Below are positions 52,415 to 60,694 of a DNA stretch of 64,000 nucleotides, piece by piece. The position numbers and the translations under genes were made by a program. The stretch's first letter is position 1; each line of letters starts with the position of its first letter. The notes beneath the pieces are model-generated. The model saw nothing but the letters and a program-made list of their open reading frames with translations. It had not been told where the DNA came from and made no database searches. The stretch covers positions 310,001-374,000 of the forward strand of contig NZ_CP116383.1 in assembly GCF_028201475.1 (NCBI RefSeq). The letters run 5' to 3'. The DNA is from Vibrio sp. SCSIO 43137 (lineage in GTDB: Bacteria > Pseudomonadota > Gammaproteobacteria > Enterobacterales > Vibrionaceae).

Positions 52415-53524
52415 GTGATTATTGTTAGATATTTGATCCGCGAGACAATCAAAAGCCAGCTAGCCGTCTTTTTTATCCTGTTTCTGGTGTTTTTAAGTCA
52501 GAAATTCATCAGTATTCTGGCAAAGGCTTCTGACGGTGATATTCCTGCCGGGTTTATCCTGACTTTTGTCGGGTTAAATATGCCGGCAATGGGCGCTATG
52601 ATGCTGCCGTTAAGTATTTATGTCGGGATATTAATCACCTTTGGCCGCTTGTACGCTGAAAGTGAAATCACAGTGATGAATGCCACCGGAATCGGCAATA
52701 AGTTTCTGATTCAGGCCGCCTTCTATCTTGCGCTGATCACAGCCGGAGCCGCGGCATTTAACTCTCTCTGGCTGACCCCCTGGGCTCTGGATAAGCGCGC
52801 CGAAATTATGGAGCAACTTGAATCAGACACCAGCGTTGAACTATTACAGACCGGACAGTTCCAGAAAACACCGGACGGCACTGCCGTGGTATTTATCGAT
52901 GATCTGGAAAATAAAGTACTGAGTGATGTATTTGTCGCGCAGATAGTACCAAAAGATGCTCTGTTACCGAGTGTGATGATCGCTAAAACGGGTGTGGTTA
53001 ACGAGCTGGACGACGGCAGACAGATCCTTACTCTGTCAGAAGGAACCCGTTATGAAGGCGTTCCTACTCGTCTGGACTATATGATCACAAAGTACAAGCA
53101 GTACGATGCTCTGATTGGTCAGCGGGAAGTGAAGAAAGGTGGCCGGGACTGGGAGGATATGCCGACCCTGACGCTTTTGCAGTCTTCAAATCGCTCAGCA
53201 CAAGCTGAGCTACAATGGCGACTCTCCCTGATAGCCTCTATACCTTTGCTGACGTTAATTGTAATTCCACTTTCGGCGGTAAACCCGAGGCAGGGACGTT
53301 TTGCTAAGATTGGTCCAGCTTTGTTGATCTATATGGCTTATTTCCTTGCAATTAGTGCCAGCAAGTCAGCGATTGAAGAAGGGACTCTGCCTGTGGTTGT
53401 CGGTATGTGGCCGGTCAATATTGCTATGCTCATGGCAGGGCTGGGGCTCAACTATATGGACAGCATTCCGGTAAGAAAACTTAAAGATAAATTCAGACAA
53501 AAAAGGTTAGCGAAGCGTGTTTAA
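52415..53524 (+). CDS. lptF: LPS export permease LptF
   Basis: Membrane subunit of LptB2FG. A first helix pair (about 10-75), a periplasmic jellyroll domain (about 125-255) and a C-terminal helix block (260-345) match the family. It starts with GTG at 52415 (VIIVRYLIRETIKSQ, translated with Met). The 369-residue length is normal. The 3' end overlaps lptG by 8 bp. Confidence 0.96.
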   Translation: MIIVRYLIRETIKSQLAVFFILFLVFLSQKFISILAKASDGDIPAGFILTFVGLNMPAMGAMMLPLSIYVGILITFGRLYAESEITVMNATGIGNKFLIQAAFYLALITAGAAAFNSLWLTPWALDKRAEIMEQLESDTSVELLQTGQFQKTPDGTAVVFIDDLENKVLSDVFVAQIVPKDALLPSVMIAKTGVVNELDDGRQILTLSEGTRYEGVPTRLDYMITKYKQYDALIGQREVKKGGRDWEDMPTLTLLQSSNRSAQAELQWRLSLIASIPLLTLIVIPLSAVNPRQGRFAKIGPALLIYMAYFLAISASKSAIEEGTLPVVVGMWPVNIAMLMAGLGLNYMDSIPVRKLKDKFRQKRLAKRV

Positions 53525-54587
53525 GATCCTTGATCTCTATATTGGCAGAACCATTATTGCCACAACATCGTTAACTCTGGCAACGGTTGTCGGCTTGTCA
53601 GCCATTATTAAGTATGTGGAGCAGTTACGCAAAGTCGGTAAAGGCAGCTACGACATGATGGAAGCCTTCTACTTTGTTCTGCTGGGAATTCCCCGCGACA
53701 TAGAGATGTTTTTCCCTATGGCGACCTTGCTTGGTTCTCTTATCGCGCTGGGTATGCTGGCATCCAGCTCCGAGCTTACGGTTATGCAGGCGGCCGGTTT
53801 TTCCAAGCTTGATGTCGGTTTATCGGTATTAAAAACCGCTTTCCCTTTGATGCTGGTGGTAATGGCACTGGGGGAGTGGGGATCACCTCAAACGGTAAAA
53901 ATGGCGAGGGAGCTACGTTCGTTCGCCCTCTCCGGCGGTAATATTGTTTCTGTCAGAAGCGGGGTGTGGGCACGGGATGTGAATGATTACATATTTATCG
54001 CCCGTATTGATGATGAAGACCTGAACGGTGTGAACATCTGGCGGTTTGATCCGGAGAACAAGCTGCAAACCATTGTTTATGCTGCCGACGCTAATTATAT
54101 CGGTGATCAAGTGTGGCAAATGAATGATGTCATACTGACCCATATGGATGGTGATGTTCAGCTTTCTAAAGAGGAGCTTTCCATCTATAACTGGAAAACC
54201 ACGCTGGAACCGGACAAGCTGGCTATTGTAACCGTAAAGCCTGAAGAGCTTTCCCTGAGCGGAATTTACGATTATGTCAGCTACCTCAAAGCCTCTGAAC
54301 AGGAAGCTTCCCGCTATGAACTAGCATTCTGGCGCAAGCTGACTCAGCCGGTTTCCATTGCGGTAATGATGCTGTTGGCTCTCTCTTTTGTCTTCGGGCC
54401 GCTCAGAAGTGTGACGATGGGGGCAAGGATCATATCCGGTATTGTGGCCGGGTTTACCTTCTATATTTCCAGTGAGTTCTTCGGGCCGTTAAGTATCGTT
54501 TATCAACTGCCGGCTATTGTCGGGGCGGTTGCGCCAAGCTTACTTTTCTTAGTTATTGCCGTTATGTTGTTGCAGAGGAAGTTGTAG
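53517..54587 (+). CDS. lptG: LPS export permease LptG
   Basis: Second membrane subunit of the LPS extractor. N-terminal MFKILDLYIGRTIIATTSL, the MQAAGFSKLDVGLSVL segment and C-terminal FVFGPLRSVTMGARIISG are typical. The 356-residue length is normal. Translational coupling with lptF is likely. LptB, LptC and LptA partners are encoded 31 kb away. Confidence 0.96.
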   Translation: MFKILDLYIGRTIIATTSLTLATVVGLSAIIKYVEQLRKVGKGSYDMMEAFYFVLLGIPRDIEMFFPMATLLGSLIALGMLASSSELTVMQAAGFSKLDVGLSVLKTAFPLMLVVMALGEWGSPQTVKMARELRSFALSGGNIVSVRSGVWARDVNDYIFIARIDDEDLNGVNIWRFDPENKLQTIVYAADANYIGDQVWQMNDVILTHMDGDVQLSKEELSIYNWKTTLEPDKLAIVTVKPEELSLSGIYDYVSYLKASEQEASRYELAFWRKLTQPVSIAVMMLLALSFVFGPLRSVTMGARIISGIVAGFTFYISSEFFGPLSIVYQLPAIVGAVAPSLLFLVIAVMLLQRKL

Positions 54588-54614
54588 CTTCAGGGCTGAT
54601 AAAGCAAGATAAAT

Positions 54615-54642
54615 CAAAGGAGGCTGAAATAGCCTCCTTTTT
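54615..54642 (+). terminator. Terminator of lptFG
   Basis: Perfect 10-bp stem AAAGGAGGCT/AGCCTCCTTT with loop GAAAT, followed by T-run; 28 bp after lptG and 12 bp from the convergent RDD gene. Confidence 0.9.
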
Positions 54643-54654
54643 CATGTCTGTTGA

Positions 54655-55128
54655 TTAAACCTTGGGTAGGACAACCACTTCTGTTTTCGCCCAAAGGTCA
54701 TGAAAGCCTTTCTTATCAGGATGAAAAGGAACAAGCAGGTTAGCAAGGCCGAAAACCGAGGTACCGATTCTGATAAGTGCCTGCTTGGTTGTGATTAGCC
54801 GTCCATCAGCATTCTGCAGCCTGAGTTTCCATGCTCTCATTCCGACAGTCTGTCCGCCTCTGGTCCAGAAAAAGACTAGGAACCATATCCAGACCGCTCC
54901 TAAAAATGCGGTGTAGACATAACTCCAGACCGGGTGCCTGCCAAGCAGGTCGCTGACGTCCTGATAAGGGGCGTACGATATCAGGCCGGCCGATACCAGA
55001 GCTTCTAGTATGGCGATCACTAAACCGCCCGCCATCATTTCTATAGCAAGAATAATTAATCCGTCATACAAAAGTGCAGAAAGTCTTCTCAGCAGACTGG
55101 CAGGAGGGTAGTTGTTATGTGTGTTCAT
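54655..55128 (-). CDS. RDD-family membrane protein
   Basis: 157-residue inner-membrane protein with the RDD-family start ASLLRRLSALLYDGLIILA, containing the R and D signature residues, and three predicted helices. WTRGGQTVGMRAWKLRLQNADG is the conserved loop. Function is uncharacterised; some RDD proteins are implicated in ion exchange. It is commonly found beside lptFG/pepA in gammaproteobacteria. Confidence 0.88.
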   Translation of the reverse strand: MNTHNNYPPASLLRRLSALLYDGLIILAIEMMAGGLVIAILEALVSAGLISYAPYQDVSDLLGRHPVWSYVYTAFLGAVWIWFLVFFWTRGGQTVGMRAWKLRLQNADGRLITTKQALIRIGTSVFGLANLLVPFHPDKKGFHDLWAKTEVVVLPKV

Positions 55129-55256
55129 AGCGGCCTGAGGTTATCAATTTGTGACAGAATATAGCTTTGTTTGCTATCTGAAAAGCCATGTTCAGGGAAA
55201 TTTGAGTATAAAACTAAAAAAATACCAGAGTGATTTACGGCTAATTCAGAACAAAG

Positions 55257-56051
55257 CTAATTGGCAACACAGGTTCTGATGCTGGTGTAGAGCTCGCACA
55301 ACTTCTGGTAATCAGCTGTTTTCTTAAAAGCGGCCATCTCACTGGCAAACTGCTGAGCAAAACCTTTGTCGCGTTTTTTACTGAATACAATATAGTTTTC
55401 CTGATCAGAGATAATCAGCGGAGTAATAAACTCAAGCTGATCTAGCACACTGATTTGCCGGGCAACATATTTGATGTCTTCAATATTGCCAATCCCCATA
55501 GGAAGGCGCTTGTGGATGATTTTCAAGATAAGCTGAGTTTCATGGGTTGATGAGCGATCTTTAGTCAGAAATTCAGCTTGATCAAAGCTCTTCTCATAAA
55601 CAAAGCCTTTAATTGTTCCTATCTTAATGCCTTCGAGTTGCTTTAAGTCACCGTTAAATGAGTACTTTTCCGCGTTCTCTTTCAGGGTAAACAGGCCAAT
55701 ATGGGAGTGAGACAGTATATTTGATGGGTAAAAGAGGCCAAATTCGGCTCTCTCGTCTGTATAGGACATAAAAGTGATGGCATCAGCCTTTCCGCGTCTG
55801 ACCATCTCAACGGCTCTTTTCCATGGGTAGCTTTTGAACTTAACAGTGACGTCTAATCGTTTCGCAACGGCTTTAACCAGATCGATATGAAAACCATGGA
55901 ACTTACCATTCTTATAAATTTCCAGAGGTGCCCATGAGCCATCTCCCTTTACTACCAGAATTTCCTGTTTGTTATTTGCCTCTTCTGCATAGGATATGCT
56001 GCAGAATAGGAGTAAAATCGCCCAGATACTAGATAGAAATATTGTTCGCAT
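55257..56051 (-). CDS. Periplasmic solute-binding protein, family 3
   Basis: 264 residues with signal peptide MRTIFLSSIWAILLLFCSIS then YAEE. The SBP_bac_3 pattern is clear: PLEIYKNGKFHGFHIDLVKAVAKRL, then YPWKRAVEMVRRGKADAITFMSYTDER. Such proteins bind amino acids or similar small polar compounds for ABC import or signalling. No permease or ATPase gene is adjacent, so it may work with a distant transporter or receptor. Confidence 0.85.
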   Translation of the reverse strand: MRTIFLSSIWAILLLFCSISYAEEANNKQEILVVKGDGSWAPLEIYKNGKFHGFHIDLVKAVAKRLDVTVKFKSYPWKRAVEMVRRGKADAITFMSYTDERAEFGLFYPSNILSHSHIGLFTLKENAEKYSFNGDLKQLEGIKIGTIKGFVYEKSFDQAEFLTKDRSSTHETQLILKIIHKRLPMGIGNIEDIKYVARQISVLDQLEFITPLIISDQENYIVFSKKRDKGFAQQFASEMAAFKKTADYQKLCELYTSIRTCVAN

Positions 56052-56330
56052 TCTTGATTCTGTGTTTCATAATCTGCTGTAAAGATAGCAAAAAAGTGTC
56101 GCCTGTACAGCCCTAAAACAGATTAACTAGACATGGGTTTATTTGCATATCTCTGATTGTGTTGAAAGCAAGATTCAGCTCAGGAACTGAACGGAAATGG
56201 TTTGACATAAAAGCAAGTGATATGAATACAAACAGATAAATAGACATTAATGTGTTGTAGCACAATTATTGATGTTGATTATGAATGTATACTAAGTCGA
56301 GTATTTACTTTGGTTTACTGGCTGTTGGTA

Positions 56331-57140
56331 GTGCGAGATAAGTTACTGTTTTGTTTATTTTTACTCTCTATTCAATTTTCTGTTAATGCTACGTCAAAAC
56401 AGGAAGTGACTATCTATGCTGAAGAGAATTACCGCCCTTATACATGGGTAGAAAATGGTCAGTTAAAAGGTATTTATGTCGATATTCTCAAACAGGCTTT
56501 TAAAAAAATGGAAGGCTACCATGTGAAGCTGAAAGCGGTTCCCTGGGAAAGGGGGCTGCATATGCTGGAGAAAGGCGAAGCTTTTGCCCTGTTTCCTCCT
56601 TATTATCTTCCAACTCACCGTCCGTATATCTCACCCTATTCAGAGCCTATTTTCAGAGAGAAGACCATATTAGTTTGCCGCAAAGGCATATTTACAGAAA
56701 ACCGCAAGCGTTGGCCGGAAGATTTTTACGGATTGACCATAGGCCAGAGTAGTGGCTATCTGATGGGGGGTAATAAGTTTATTGAAGCGGTTAAGCTGGG
56801 AAAAATGAAAGTGTCTGAATCACTCCGTACCGGGCAAAACCTGCTTATGGTCGCTACAGGCCGGATCGACTGCTATATCAATGATGAGTTAGCGGTAAAG
56901 ACGGAAGAATTAATGCTGAGCCTGCAACCCAGATACAAAAAGCTGGTCGATAATCTGGATAATGGCTTTACCATTTCTGAAGAGCACGGCTATCTGGCGT
57001 TTAGTAATGTAAATGAAGATAACTATCCTTATAAAAATAACTTCGTCACTCAGTTTAACTTAGCAATCAAACAGATGAAGGATAACGGCGATTATGATGC
57101 AATTGTAAACCGTTATACCGGAGCAGAGAGCCGGGAATAA
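56331..57140 (+). CDS. Periplasmic solute-binding protein, family 3 (second, divergent)
   Basis: Amino-acid-type periplasmic binding protein. Motifs are YRPYTWVENGQLKGIYVDILK and VPWERGLHMLEKGEAFALFP, parallel to the neighbour on the other strand. The frame is open to an ATG at 56250, but the GTG at 56331 opens a normal signal peptide (RDKLLFCLFLLSIQFSVNA), giving 269 residues. Neither start has a good Shine-Dalgarno, so the start is uncertain. No transporter partner genes are nearby. Confidence 0.82.
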   Translation: MRDKLLFCLFLLSIQFSVNATSKQEVTIYAEENYRPYTWVENGQLKGIYVDILKQAFKKMEGYHVKLKAVPWERGLHMLEKGEAFALFPPYYLPTHRPYISPYSEPIFREKTILVCRKGIFTENRKRWPEDFYGLTIGQSSGYLMGGNKFIEAVKLGKMKVSESLRTGQNLLMVATGRIDCYINDELAVKTEELMLSLQPRYKKLVDNLDNGFTISEEHGYLAFSNVNEDNYPYKNNFVTQFNLAIKQMKDNGDYDAIVNRYTGAESRE

Positions 57141-57202
57141 TCTTATGTAAAAGGCTGCCACTGCCGCAAAGACTGGCAGTAACAACCTTTCTGTCTACTG
57201 AA

Positions 57203-58366
57203 CTATTTGGATATGATGGAGTAGTTTTCTCCCTTATAGGGTGAAGTGCCACTACTTTGTGGAGAGCCATCAGTAACCATTAATACTCCGCAAGCGTGCG
57301 GTGCCGCCATAGAAGTACCGTTCTTGCTGGTTGTACCGCCCCCCTTTCTCAGGGAAAGAATATTTACTCCCGGGGCAGCGTAATCGACCGGAGGCATACC
57401 ATAGTTAGAGAAAGTGGCGAATGAATCATCGCTTGCCGTTGCAGCAATAGTCCAGATATTTGTGCCCTCAGCACTGGCCGGAGAGACATTGCTTGCATGT
57501 TGTGATTCATTACCGGCAGCCAGAGAGACATAGATGTCTTTATCTGGAACATTCGCCAACGCTATGACAGCATCGTTAAGTGCTTTGCTATAGCTGCCAC
57601 CCAGACTCATATTGGCACAGTCTCCGTGAAGTGCATTGGCTGCCACGTAATCAATTCCGGCAATTACGCCAGAGGTACTGCCTGAGCCTCTCCGGTTAAG
57701 TACTTTAACCGGCACAACCGTAGCTCCGGCAGCGACGCCGACAACATCGATATCATTGTTTATAGCCGCAATGGTTCCGGCTACATGAGTACCATGGCCA
57801 TGACCATCATCAAATGAACTGTCCTTACCGGTAAATGCGCTAAAGCCAAGTTGAGGGTCAACGTTAAGATCCTGATGATCCATATCTATACCAGTATCAA
57901 TTACCCAGGCTTTAGTACTTCGGCTACTAAAGTCTTCCATTCCGCCAACTCGATCGATTCCCCAAGGGGTAGTTTGTGCTGCTGGTGGATCTTCTTTATC
58001 ACCGCCACCGCCTCTTCCCGGAGGTGGGCCGGGAAACAGAACCATCATAGAGTCAGGCTCAAAGCTGACAATGTCCTGTTCTGAGGCGAACTTATCTTTC
58101 GCTTGATTACAGGGTATGTTTACTGCAAAGCCTTTAATAGAGTGTTTGAAAATGTGTTTGGCTTTAGCGTCGGCTGCTGTTGCCAGGCCCCTTGCTCTTC
58201 CCTCAACATCGAACTTAGATATTGAATCATCAAACCGGACAATACAGGTATTCTGGATATCAAACAGAAGCTTGCTCTGCTGATGTTCAGAGTTTGATGC
58301 CTGAGTAGAGTAAACCGCAATAAGAGGGCTGCAGGCAAGCAGTGTAGATAAGAGAGAGTACCTCAT
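57203..58366 (-). CDS. Secreted subtilisin-like serine protease (S8)
   Basis: 387 residues: a signal peptide (MRYSLLSTLLACSPLIAVYS), an I9-type propeptide (about 35-108), a Pro/Gly-rich linker (FPGPPPGRGGGGDKEDPP), then the catalytic domain. The triad is D157 (VIDTGIDMDH), H191 (GHGHGTHVAGT) and S352 (NGTSMAAPHACG), with oxyanion N286. Only 35 residues follow the catalytic serine, somewhat short for the family. It is likely exported to the periplasm or medium as an autoprocessed protease. Confidence 0.93.
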   Translation of the reverse strand: MRYSLLSTLLACSPLIAVYSTQASNSEHQQSKLLFDIQNTCIVRFDDSISKFDVEGRARGLATAADAKAKHIFKHSIKGFAVNIPCNQAKDKFASEQDIVSFEPDSMMVLFPGPPPGRGGGGDKEDPPAAQTTPWGIDRVGGMEDFSSRSTKAWVIDTGIDMDHQDLNVDPQLGFSAFTGKDSSFDDGHGHGTHVAGTIAAINNDIDVVGVAAGATVVPVKVLNRRGSGSTSGVIAGIDYVAANALHGDCANMSLGGSYSKALNDAVIALANVPDKDIYVSLAAGNESQHASNVSPASAEGTNIWTIAATASDDSFATFSNYGMPPVDYAAPGVNILSLRKGGGTTSKNGTSMAAPHACGVLMVTDGSPQSSGTSPYKGENYSIISK

Positions 58367-58904
58367 AACAAATCCTTCCGTAGGTGAAATGATGAGTCTG
58401 TGAATTATTCCGTATACACTTATTGAGTATAGTGTAAATAAGGAGGGTAAAGGGAGATATCCTGAAAGAAGAAAAGGTATGGTTGCAATATATACCGTTT
58501 TTGTTATGTGTGAGTTATTACGTCGCTTAGCTCGGCATTTTATAACGGCATATACAACTTTTTTAGCATGCAGGGTTTAAATTTTAATAAATCCATGTGA
58601 TACTCCTGAAGCTAACCAACTAATTTTAATGTGTTTTATTTGGTTATTTGAGGAACTATTCTTGTTTACCTCAGTCAAAGATAGAAACTGAAACCGTTTT
58701 GCTGTATTGCCTTAACCTTGTTTTCAATTTTGCGTATGGGGATACTCTTTTTTGAATGCTTATAGGGCAATGCAGCACCCAATAGAAAAGGCGATACCGG
58801 AATGGGTATCGCCTTTTTTACTTGGTTTGAGTTTTGGCCGGATATTTAAACTGCCTGGTATGGTGATTTTATCAACAACCAACTCACATCTAAGGATTTA
58901 TCGC
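58367..58904. other. AT-rich intergenic region with an orphan terminator
   Basis: About 540 bp between the protease start and the tRNA promoter. Apart from the terminator at 58786-58817 I see no ORF with a ribosome-binding site. It presumably includes the protease promoter. An unannotated small RNA ending at the terminator is possible. Confidence 0.45.
58786..58817 (+). terminator. Orphan intrinsic terminator
   Basis: Perfect 13-bp stem AAAAGGCGATACC/GGTATCGCCTTTT with a 6-nt loop GGAATG and six T in all on the plus strand. No protein gene ends nearby on either strand. Confidence 0.85.
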
Positions 58905-58932
58905 TTGCGCGCCTTAACATCATACGTATAAT
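58905..58932 (+). promoter_or_regulatory. Strong sigma-70 promoter of the tRNA-Leu region
   Basis: TTGCGC, 16-bp spacer, perfect TATAAT. The transcript would begin about 25 nt before the tRNA-Leu fragment. Confidence 0.8.
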
Positions 58933-58962
58933 GCTTCTCACATTAAGGGTTTAGCCCAAGAT

Positions 58963-59001
58963 GCCGGTGTGGTGAAATTGGTATACACGACGGATTCAAA
59001 A
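58963..59001 (+). pseudogene. 5' half of a tRNA-Leu gene, broken at the anticodon loop
   Basis: GCCGGTGTGGTGAAATTGG opens a recognisable tRNA-Leu 5' half: acceptor strand, D-arm with TTGGTATACACGA, anticodon 5' stem ACGGA and loop TTCAAAA (CAA). The sequence then reads CTCAA instead of the expected TCCGT, and no variable arm, T-arm or 3' acceptor strand follows. It is directly behind the strong promoter, so a functional gene once stood here. Confidence 0.8.
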
Positions 59002-59069
59002 CTCAACGTGTTTAACCTGATTTTTACCATAACCCATTGTAAATAAAGCAAAATTTAAACTAAAAAACA

Positions 59070-59098
59070 TTGAATATTCTTTTATAGTGTTTTATAGT
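59070..59098 (+). promoter_or_regulatory. Possible secondary promoter of the intact tRNA-Leu
   Basis: TTGAAT, 17-bp spacer, TATAGT. The implied start is very close to the tRNA 5' end, so this is only tentative. Confidence 0.3.
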
Positions 59099-59106
59099 TT
59101 AAAAAT

Positions 59107-59191
59107 GCCTGCGTGATGGAATTGGTAGACATGAGGGATTCAAAATCCCTTTCCTTCGGGAGTGGCGGTTCAAGTCCGCCCGCAGGTACCA
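59107..59191 (+). tRNA. tRNA-Leu (anticodon CAA)
   Basis: 85 nt with encoded CCA. Acceptor arms GCCTGCG/CGCAGGT pair with one G-T end pair. Anticodon stem AGGGA/TCCCT encloses loop TTCAAAA, giving anticodon CAA. The long variable arm typical of Leu (TTCCTTCGGGAG region) and T-arm GGCGG TTCAAGT CCGCC are intact. It is followed by a strong terminator, and accessory DNA begins right after it. Confidence 0.97.
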
Positions 59192-59196
59192 TATTC

Positions 59197-59229
59197 AAAA
59201 AAAGCCCACTCGAAAGAGTGGGCTTTTTT
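59197..59229. terminator. Terminator after tRNA-Leu
   Basis: Perfect stem AAAAAAGCCCACTC/GAGTGGGCTTTTTT with a GAAA tetraloop. T-runs on both strands serve the tRNA and the convergent gene ending at 59256. Confidence 0.92.
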
Positions 59230-59255
59230 GTATCAATGTGTTTAATCATCTTTTT

Positions 59256-60062
59256 CTATTTTTCACGCCAATGGCGAACGACCTTGTTTGGTACGCTATC
59301 CCATTGTTGATCGAAATACCTGAAGTATGTATTGGTGGCAACATCTACAACTACAGGCGTCCATTCGTAATCATATTGAGAGGGCTTCTTCTTGGAGACT
59401 ACCTCTTCGATCTTTACCTTTATTAACTCTAGGTTGAAGCCGACCAGCGCTTCGTATGTATATAGTGTAAAGTTCTGATGATACCTACGCCTCATGTCTC
59501 CAGTCGCCCCTTTTTTCACATAATGTATCTCTGTATGGGTTGGTTTGAATAAGTAGCCTGCTCTGAATCCTTGAGTGCCAAAATCTTTGAGATACTGCTC
59601 TTGAGCACTAGTATCCGAGTCAATAAGGTTAGGTTCTATTGTGTAAGTATCTGATTTCAAGAAGTAGGAGATATTGATTTTCTGTTTAGTTTGATGGCAA
59701 AAGCCTTTGCGAACTTCGCAAGGAACAGAATTAGGACGGACTTGTCTGCCTTTCTTGTGCCATTGATGATACGTCAACTTGATTTCACATTGATCATGAT
59801 AATAGTAACGTTTCCCTCTTCGGAGTAGGGGAATGGGCTTTACATCGGGGTATGGGTGGACTGCGGATTCAGAACACACTTTCAATGTTTGATCATACGT
59901 GAAAAACAGCCCTTTCCTCCCTTTTAATTTGATACCGATTTCTGCTAAAGCAGGATATCGTTTGAATTTATCTAGCCATTGCTTTGCTGTTAGCAAGTCT
60001 TGGAATTTTGTTTCCATTGCCAATGTTTGAGTTAACGCACTATTTTCGTTGAATATTTTCAT
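59256..60062 (-). CDS. Uncharacterised protein, accessory region
   Basis: 268 residues, basic, aromatic-rich, soluble, with no signal peptide or membrane segment. I do not recognise the family. Visible features are an N-terminal helical part (KFQDLLTAKQWLDKFKRYP), a Cys/His-containing middle (YYHDQCEIKLTYHQWHKKG, then RKGFCHQTKQK), and a long GATGDMRRRYHQNFTLYTYE segment near the C-terminus. Codon use is AT-rich compared with the core genes. It is convergent with the tRNA terminator and opposite to the relaxase gene. It could be a plasmid-type replication or accessory protein, but nothing in the sequence proves that. Confidence 0.7.
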   Translation of the reverse strand: MKIFNENSALTQTLAMETKFQDLLTAKQWLDKFKRYPALAEIGIKLKGRKGLFFTYDQTLKVCSESAVHPYPDVKPIPLLRRGKRYYYHDQCEIKLTYHQWHKKGRQVRPNSVPCEVRKGFCHQTKQKINISYFLKSDTYTIEPNLIDSDTSAQEQYLKDFGTQGFRAGYLFKPTHTEIHYVKKGATGDMRRRYHQNFTLYTYEALVGFNLELIKVKIEEVVSKKKPSQYDYEWTPVVVDVATNTYFRYFDQQWDSVPNKVVRHWREK

Positions 60063-60203
60063 TGCTTGTCTCTACTAATTATTGTTGACTTGCAATTATG
60101 TTAATTGAAAATATTGACTATTTACCATACAAAGAAATGGATATTTTGTGTATTTCATGGATCTTTTTTGAATTAAACTAAATAAGGTTAATTTTTATAA
60201 CTT

Positions 60204-60235
60204 TAGTGTGTTGCTTTCGTAGAAAGCAACACACT
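60204..60235 (+). other. Candidate MOBV-type origin of transfer (oriT)
   Basis: TAGTGTGTTG at 60204-60213 matches the nick region known for MOBV plasmids such as pMV158 (TAGTGTG/TTA), so nicking would fall after G60210. The nick lies in a perfect 14-bp inverted repeat AGTGTGTTGCTTTC / GAAAGCAACACACT with a 3-nt GTA loop. It is 460 bp upstream of a gene with the MOBV relaxase motif. Assignment is from motif recall and context. Confidence 0.7.
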
Positions 60236-60238
60236 TAC

Positions 60239-60257
60239 CAGCTTGCGGAGCAAGCTG
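60239..60257 (+). repeat. Second hairpin beside oriT
   Basis: Perfect 8-bp arms CAGCTTGC/GCAAGCTG with loop GGA, 3 bp after the oriT hairpin. It has no T-run, so a protein- or strand-recognition role is more likely than termination. Confidence 0.6.
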
Positions 60258-60694
60258 AAGAAAGCGATGTGTATCTGGGGTGGCTTGTGGAACCTATCAT
60301 CCTATGAAATGAAGGGTAAGAGATGAGGTATTAGAGATAATAGAAGACTATTTTACCTATATGTATAAGTAATAAGTTAGTGTTGTTTATGGTTTTTGTC
60401 AAGCTTTATTTTTATTAACTTGTTGTTTTTTAAAGTATAATTAAAAATAAATATTTGTCAGATTCTAAACCGAATTAGATTTCTTATGCATAGTAACCGA
60501 CTATGCTTATCTCCTCGTACCTCGTATGATAAGCGTCGGCGGGGACTTCATCCCCTGTCCCCTGACAAATTTTTCACACGCATTTTCAATGCGTTAGATA
60601 AAAATTTTCTTGTATAATAAATAATAATTTAAATTTAAACTATTTTTCTTTTAAATCATGGTGTTATAATTAATTAAGTTAAATTATAAGCACT

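Larger units (their letters stand above)
60063..60694. other. Hairpin-rich non-coding region upstream of the relaxase
   Basis: About 630 bp of AT-rich DNA without ORFs but with clustered inverted repeats: the oriT hairpin (60205-60235), CAGCTTGC/GCAAGCTG (60239-60257), GCATAGT/ACTATGC (60488-60506), GGGGA/TCCCC with competing GGGGAC/GTCCCC (60541-60562), and ACGCATT/AATGCGT (60578-60594). A tandem CCTCGTA repeat lies at about 60513-60526. This is the likely transfer origin and leader region. Confidence 0.6.

Noticed and set aside
59113..59310. 65-codon frame starting inside tRNA-Leu
   Set aside because: It translates the tRNA and its terminator.
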